NCBI GenBank assembly: GCA_913041495.1
Contig: CAJWHT010000002.1
Span: 1-64,000 of the forward strand
Reading direction: 5' to 3'
Length of the DNA stretch: 64,000 nt
Source of the DNA: an uncultured Desulfobacteraceae bacterium
GTDB lineage: Bacteria; Desulfobacterota; Desulfobacteria; Desulfobacterales; Desulfobacteraceae
Each line of letters starts with the position of its first letter. The stretch's first letter is position 1. Below the pieces are notes generated by a model. That model saw only the letters and a list, made by a program, of their open reading frames with translations. It made no database searches and was not told where the DNA came from. Below, piece by piece: positions 61,332 through 64,000 of this stretch. A program made the position numbers and the translations under genes.

Positions 61332-62852
61332 TTGGGAAAGCTAAATCTTTTCATTGCCATTATTCTTGGTTTATTTTCCACCCTGCTTGTCCAGCCGGTC
61401 TTTTCGAACCAGCGGATCGAAAAGGATACGGATCACGATGGAAAAACTGATCGTGTAATGATTTACAGTGATAAGGGGACGATCCAGACGGTTGAAATAG
61501 ACACGGATCAGGACGGATGGCCCGAGCGGATTCAAGAATACGATCATGGGCTTATTAATGTGATAAAGCGGGATATGGATGACGATGGTTTCCGGGAGAC
61601 GCGTGATTTTTTTGTGTCGGGAAAAAGAACAACGCAGCACCGTCTCGATGCAAGGGGCAATCTTGCCCAGATAACATGTTTTGACGCCCATGAAAAGGTG
61701 CTTGAGATCCGGAAGGATACAAATCATGATGCCCGTTTTGACACCTTTTACTATTTTGAAAACGGCGTCTTGAAACGTGTCACAAAAGATACCGATGGCA
61801 ATGGCATTGTAAACATTCGAACCTTCTACCAGAATCAAAGGCCTGCCAGGCAGCAGGAAGATGGCGATGAAGACGGAGTCGTTGATCGTCTATTGATCTT
61901 TGACTCAAAGGGGCAGGTTGAAAAGATATCCAAAGACGCCTTTGAAAAGGATAAGTATCGGATAACGCAGTTTTTCGAAAATGGCGGTTTAAAAGAACAG
62001 CAAAAGGACCGTAATGCGGATTCAAATATAGATGCGGTTATCCGTTATGTGAATGACCTTCCTGTTGAACAGAAAAAAGACGACAATTTTGATGGCCGAA
62101 TCGATGTGATTCATCAATTTGAAAAAGGGGTGTTGTCATACAGAAAAATGGACAGAGACGCCGATGGTCAATGGGATTATTTTGCACGCTTTGATCAGAA
62201 AGGCCGCTGTATCGAGGTCCGGGAGGATAACACACACAACGGTCAAGTGGACCTGGTCCGGAACTTCAAAGGGCCGGATCTGGTAAGCGTAGAACAGGAT
62301 TCGGATTCAGACGGTTTTTTTGAGACGGTCAGCCTGTTTGAGAATCAAAAGCCTGTCAAAAAAATGGTGGATAAAAACAAAGACGGCCAACCCGATACGA
62401 TTATTTTATTTAACAGCCGGGGGAAAAAAGAGAAATTGATCCTAGACGCCAACCTGGATGGCAAAACCGATGTCTGGCAGTTCTATTGTGATGATCTGCT
62501 GACAGAACGTCACCAGGACGAAGACCATGACGGATTCGTCGATATTGCCGAGTATTATTCAGACGACGGGCAGCTAGAAAAAATCGAAGAGAAGATCAGC
62601 GGAAATAATTATCTGACCTGGTTTTATGCAAAAAAGGAAATTCTGGCTCGTGGTGAGCAGGACAAAGATCAGGATGGCAGGACTGATATCTGGTATCTGT
62701 ACGAAAAGGGAAGGCTCACCGAGGTACATGAAGATACCAATGCAGATGGAAAACCTGATCTATGGGAAAGCTACGATAAAACCCGGGCGATGGTGAAAAG
62801 ACAAAGGGATCTGGATTATGACGGGATCCCCGATTTTACGGATGGGCCATAA
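61332..62852 (+). CDS. Secreted Asp-rich repeat protein (about 20 repeats of DxDxDGxxD...)
   Basis: TTG start 61332 (or ATA 61311); signal peptide; repeat unit about 24 aa with EF-hand-like acidic loop. Confidence 0.85.
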   Translation: MGKLNLFIAIILGLFSTLLVQPVFSNQRIEKDTDHDGKTDRVMIYSDKGTIQTVEIDTDQDGWPERIQEYDHGLINVIKRDMDDDGFRETRDFFVSGKRTTQHRLDARGNLAQITCFDAHEKVLEIRKDTNHDARFDTFYYFENGVLKRVTKDTDGNGIVNIRTFYQNQRPARQQEDGDEDGVVDRLLIFDSKGQVEKISKDAFEKDKYRITQFFENGGLKEQQKDRNADSNIDAVIRYVNDLPVEQKKDDNFDGRIDVIHQFEKGVLSYRKMDRDADGQWDYFARFDQKGRCIEVREDNTHNGQVDLVRNFKGPDLVSVEQDSDSDGFFETVSLFENQKPVKKMVDKNKDGQPDTIILFNSRGKKEKLILDANLDGKTDVWQFYCDDLLTERHQDEDHDGFVDIAEYYSDDGQLEKIEEKISGNNYLTWFYAKKEILARGEQDKDQDGRTDIWYLYEKGRLTEVHEDTNADGKPDLWESYDKTRAMVKRQRDLDYDGIPDFTDGP

Positions 62853-62898
62853 AAATACGGACAGGATGGTTAAACGTTCTGTGATTTAGGAGATCGTT

Positions 62899-63510
62899 AT
62901 GATTGCGTTTTTATCAAAAGGGGGCGTATTGGTTGTTCCGATACTGTTCTGCTCTGTTCTCATGCTTGCTATATTCTGTGAACGGATTGTCCGGTATGCC
63001 GTTAACCGCAGCCGGAGCAAGGATATCGAACAGAAGGTATCGGATCTTGTTGAAGCTGGGGACATTGATCAGGCGCTGAAGGTCTGCAAAAACAGCCGTT
63101 CTTCCATGGGAGGGGTACTTGAAAAGGCGATTCGTGCCAGAGATATGGAAAAAGAGATGCTGGAATCCGTCATTGTGAATGCCACTGAAAATGAAGTCAG
63201 GGATCTGTCATCCTATCTGCAGGTGCTGGCCACCATAGGGAATATCACACCGCTTTTAGGGCTTTTAGGGACAATCATCGGAATGATCAAAGCCTTTATG
63301 GTGATCCAGCAGATGGGGGGCAAGGTCAACGCGGCCGTCTTGGCCGGTGGAATATGGGAAGCCATGCTGACAACGGCATTCGGTCTGGCTGTTGCCCTGC
63401 CAACCATGGTGGTGCATTCTTATCTGTTGTCCCAGGTTGATAAATTTGAAGCCCGTCTTCAGAACGGTTCCATCAGATTCATGAAGGCAATTGCCAGAAA
63501 GGCCGTATAA
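62899..63510 (+). CDS. MotA/TolQ/ExbB proton channel family protein
   Basis: LATIGNITPLLGLLGTIIGMIKAF and GIWEAMLTTAFGLAVALPTMVVH. Confidence 0.92.
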   Translation: MIAFLSKGGVLVVPILFCSVLMLAIFCERIVRYAVNRSRSKDIEQKVSDLVEAGDIDQALKVCKNSRSSMGGVLEKAIRARDMEKEMLESVIVNATENEVRDLSSYLQVLATIGNITPLLGLLGTIIGMIKAFMVIQQMGGKVNAAVLAGGIWEAMLTTAFGLAVALPTMVVHSYLLSQVDKFEARLQNGSIRFMKAIARKAV

Positions 63511-63511
63511 A

Positions 63512-63919
63512 ATGCTGGTGTTCCGCAGGACAAAAAAGCGATACCAGATCCAGGCACCGCTGACATCTTTGATCGATATTGTATTCCTGCTGCTGATTTA
63601 TTTTCTTTTGACCACCAATTTCATTGTTGAAGAGGGCATCAACGTCAAACTTCCCGATGCAAAAGCTTCTGCCCCCCAAGTGGAACGGGATATCATCATA
63701 TATGTAGACAAGGCCGGCCGCACTTTTGTGGGGGATGAGCCGATTCCCGTAAACCAGCTTTACAGCCGGATCAAGGAGATGATAAACGGCTCAACTGACC
63801 GGCTGGTGGTGGTCAAAGCGGACAAGACAGTGGTGCTGAACAACGTCGTCAAGGTGATGGACACTGCCAAGGCGGCTGGCGCTTCCCGACTCTGCCTGGC
63901 CACGGAAAAAGGGCTGTAA
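63512..63919 (+). CDS. ExbD/TolR biopolymer transport protein
   Basis: APLTSLIDIVFLLLIYFLLTT; VKADKTV. Confidence 0.92.
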   Translation: MLVFRRTKKRYQIQAPLTSLIDIVFLLLIYFLLTTNFIVEEGINVKLPDAKASAPQVERDIIIYVDKAGRTFVGDEPIPVNQLYSRIKEMINGSTDRLVVVKADKTVVLNNVVKVMDTAKAAGASRLCLATEKGL

Positions 63920-63922
63920 TCT

Positions 63923-64000
63923 ATGATGCGTGAGCCGTCAGAACCCAATTGGCTACTCCGCATTTTGATCTGTGTATCTTTGTTGGTTCACATCGTTGTT
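63923..64000 (+). CDS. Probable TonB-family protein, 5' end only
   Basis: MMREPSEPNWLLRILICVSLLVHIVV... N-terminal TM, follows exbD; runs off the window. Confidence 0.55.
   Translation, partial: MMREPSEPNWLLRILICVSLLVHIVV

Noticed and set aside
1-64000. CRISPR arrays, tRNA/rRNA genes, transposases, phage genes
   Set aside because: Looked for regularly spaced repeats, tRNA-like blocks and transposase/integrase motifs; none seen. The single holin-family-IV-like gene at 29906 is a common chromosomal membrane protein, not evidence of a prophage.

Overview
About 64 kb of a GC-moderate, gram-negative anaerobe chromosome. Gene content and family flavour suggest Desulfobacterota, but this is inference. 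From left to right: the end of a branched-chain amino-acid ABC operon; a lipoprotein alkaline phosphatase; a 7TM-GGDEF protein; a proline-racemase-like / amidohydrolase / sigma54-activator / PotBCDA-like transporter / KamA-like radical-SAM cluster; draT-draG; a selenocysteine-containing formate dehydrogenase with an intact SECIS hairpin; a divergent RnfB-GltD-type fusion flavoprotein; two-component and CheA/CheC/CheY/GGDEF signalling genes; a nearly complete dcw cell-wall/division cluster (ftsZ to mraZ, with fused murE-murF and no ddl); a truncated hybrid histidine kinase; and a TonB-dependent uptake module (binding protein, ATPase, permease, DDTD/TiaS-like protein, TonB receptor, a protein with about 20 Asp-rich repeats, ExbB, ExbD, TonB start). 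The observations most worth following up are: (1) a KamA-like protein made of an active half and a degenerate pseudo-half; (2) a 52-bp near-identical fdhA fragment that supplies the stop codon of draG; (3) the Sec-FDH with SECIS and its RnfB-GltD partner; (4) the TonB module with a TiaS-like protein and a repeat protein, abutting a decapitated kinase; (5) several uncatalogued structured or regulatory intergenic elements. All family assignments come from reading the translations by eye; no database search was run.
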